From assembly GCA_018054915.1 (NCBI GenBank), contig JAGPIR010000069.1:1-6759 (forward strand): DNA of 6,759 nt, given 5' to 3'. Position numbers and translations under genes: made by a program. The DNA is from Allobrachymonas sp. (GTDB taxonomy: Bacteria; Pseudomonadota; Gammaproteobacteria; Burkholderiales; Burkholderiaceae_C). Numbering within the stretch: position 1 is the stretch's first letter; each line of letters begins with the position of its first letter. The notes beneath the pieces were generated by a model. The model worked only from the letters and a program-made list of their open reading frames with translations. It did not search any database and was not told the DNA's origin. Positions 5,159 through 6,759 of this stretch are shown one piece after another.

Positions 5159-6759
5159 ATGACCTCTCCTGCTCCCTATCTGCTACGAACCGGAACGGTG
5201 CCAGCACCCAAACCAGCAGAAAAGCCTTTGCTGTCGCGCGTATTCAGGCGTTTCAGCCAAGAAATACTGCTGGCGTTCGGATTCGTCCTGCTGACGCTTT
5301 GGCTGGCCACCCTGATCAGCCACCATCCGGCTGACTCCGCCTGGAGTACGACAGGAAGCCACTTGTCGCCATCAAACTGGCTGGGAATAATGGGTGCATG
5401 GATTTCGGACATTAGTCTTTTTTCCGTTGGCCGTAGCATCTGGGTCTTATTTTTCGCCCTCGTAGCAGCTTGGCTGCGTCTGTTGCGGCATTGGGTCGGC
5501 GTACGCCAGCTTGCGGCCATGCAGCAGACAGACCTCCGCGCAGATACTCCTATAAGTACCACCGGACAGCCGCCTCGATGGGCGCAACGTTTGTGGCACA
5601 ACCGCTTGCTGTGGAGCGGGGCGCTTCTCCTGCTCCTGCTGGCCTGTTGCGTGCTGGAATGGAGCCGGCTGTACACCATCAATCCCGCATCATTGCCAAA
5701 CGGTCCAGGCGGCGTCATCGGCGCGCTGGCCGGACCGGTCGCCATCCGCTGGCTGGGCTTTACCGGTTCTGCCGTAACTGCAATCGTCTTGATTCTGGCC
5801 TGTTTGTCCTGGGTTTTCCGTTTTTCATGGCTGCGAGTGGCCGAATTATTGGGGGCACAGGTGGATAGCTGGTTGATGGCAGCACGTGAACGCCGTGAAT
5901 TGGCACACGACTTGGCCGTTGGGCAGGAGGCCGCACGCCAGCGCGAAGCTGTGGTACAGCAAGAACTTGAGCAGCATCAGGAAAAAAATACCGCCCCGTT
6001 GGTGGTAGAGCCTCCTGTGAAAGCCGCTGCTGCAGCGCCCAGCGCACGGGTGGTCAAAGAGCGTCAGCATGTTCTGTTCCAGGACCCCAACGAAAGCAAG
6101 CTTCCGCAGGTGCATTTGCTGGATGAAGCGGCCCCCCACCCGGAAAGCATCAACCACGACACACTGGAAATGACCAGCCGCCTGATCGAGAAAAAACTGA
6201 AGGATTTCGGTGTACAGGTGCGCGTGGTGGCTGCGATGCCGGGTCCGGTCATCACCCGTTACGAAATCGAGCCCGATACCGGAGTGAAAGGATCGCAAAT
6301 TGTCCATCTGGCAAAAGATCTGGCGCGCTCACTCAGCCTGGTGTCCATCCGCGTGATTGAAACCATTCCCGGCAAAAATCTGATGGCGCTGGAATTGCCC
6401 AATGTCCGCCGGCAAACCATCCGCCTGAGCGAAGTGCTGGGCTCCACCGCCTACCACGAAGGCAAGTCGTTGCTGACCATGGGCCTTGGAAAAGACATCG
6501 TCGGCATGCCCGTGGTCGTCGATCTCGCACGCATGCCGCACGTACTGGTGGCTGGCACCACCGGCTCCGGCAAATCGGTGGGGATCAATGCCATGATCCT
6601 GAGCCTGCTGTACAAAGCCACCTCCGACGAGGTGCGCCTGCTCATGATTGACCCAAAAATGCTGGAAATGTCAGTGTACGAAGGCATTCCGCACCTGATT
6701 GCGCCAGTGGTCACGGATATGCGCCAGGCCGCGCATGGCCTGAACTGGTGTGTGGGCGA
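5159..6759 (+). CDS. ftsK: DNA translocase FtsK (3' partial)
   Basis: FtsK anchors in the division septum and pumps chromosomal DNA to finish segregation and dimer resolution. The frame is open to the window edge: 533 complete codons plus two bases. The membrane part has hydrophobic segments at about 36-54 (ILLAFGFVLLTLWLATLIS), 86-106, 150-166 and 204-222, the usual four-helix pattern, with a LEWSRLY motif after the third. A short charged, helix-prone linker follows (about 237-330; RERRELAHDLAVGQEAARQ), much shorter than in E. coli FtsK. The motor domain starts near 335, with PGPVITRYEIEP, Walker A GTTGSGKS (466-473) and Walker B LLMID (Asp498). The rest of the motor and the gamma domain are beyond the window. 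ATG 5159 was chosen for a normal short N-terminus; in-frame ATGs at 5147 and 5150 are equally possible, as no clear Shine-Dalgarno decides. The membrane region resembles Comamonadaceae FtsK from memory. Confidence 0.95.
   Translation, partial: MTSPAPYLLRTGTVPAPKPAEKPLLSRVFRRFSQEILLAFGFVLLTLWLATLISHHPADSAWSTTGSHLSPSNWLGIMGAWISDISLFSVGRSIWVLFFALVAAWLRLLRHWVGVRQLAAMQQTDLRADTPISTTGQPPRWAQRLWHNRLLWSGALLLLLLACCVLEWSRLYTINPASLPNGPGGVIGALAGPVAIRWLGFTGSAVTAIVLILACLSWVFRFSWLRVAELLGAQVDSWLMAARERRELAHDLAVGQEAARQREAVVQQELEQHQEKNTAPLVVEPPVKAAAAAPSARVVKERQHVLFQDPNESKLPQVHLLDEAAPHPESINHDTLEMTSRLIEKKLKDFGVQVRVVAAMPGPVITRYEIEPDTGVKGSQIVHLAKDLARSLSLVSIRVIETIPGKNLMALELPNVRRQTIRLSEVLGSTAYHEGKSLLTMGLGKDIVGMPVVVDLARMPHVLVAGTTGSGKSVGINAMILSLLYKATSDEVRLLMIDPKMLEMSVYEGIPHLIAPVVTDMRQAAHGLNWCVG

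Overview
The window is a stretch of ordinary-looking chromosome from a beta-proteobacterium, most likely Burkholderiales and probably Comamonadaceae. This rests on protein style and gene content: the FtsK N-terminal region, the Crp/Fnr regulator and TrxB all read like Burkholderiales proteins from memory. No database search was possible, so the family-level assignment is an inference. I see no mobile element, CRISPR array, rRNA or tRNA gene.

Left part (1-2229, + strand): the 3' three-quarters of hisH, complete hisA, and a D-hexose-6-phosphate mutarotase-like gene starting 9 bases after hisA. HisH and HisA belong to the middle of histidine biosynthesis. HisF, the obligate partner of HisH, commonly follows hisA in this group but is absent here; the sugar-phosphate epimerase gene takes its place.

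Middle (2321-3744, - strand): a small AhpD/carboxymuconolactone-decarboxylase-fold protein with an intact CxxC redox motif, downstream of trxB (thioredoxin reductase). Both face the his/mutarotase block convergently. The pair suggests a thiol-redox theme, but their link is only positional.

Regulatory hub (3745-3985): an AT-rich divergent intergenic region between trxB and a Crp/Fnr-family regulator. It holds a good sigma-70-type promoter for the regulator, a perfect dyad over the -35 box, a Crp-like TGTGT-N6-TCACT site at the predicted start point, a 5'-leader inverted repeat and a clear Shine-Dalgarno. This arrangement suggests autoregulation. The regulator lacks the cAMP-contact residues of E. 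coli CRP and the iron-sulfur cysteines of FNR, so its signal is unknown.

Right part (4658-6759): about 490 bases with no convincing gene but three inverted repeats, then the 5' part of ftsK (DNA translocase of the division septum), which stays open to the window edge and is cut just after Walker B of its motor domain.

Overall this is mainly core metabolism and housekeeping. The points worth a second look are the his-operon interruption, the regulator's unusual pocket with its compact promoter, and the structured spacer ahead of ftsK.
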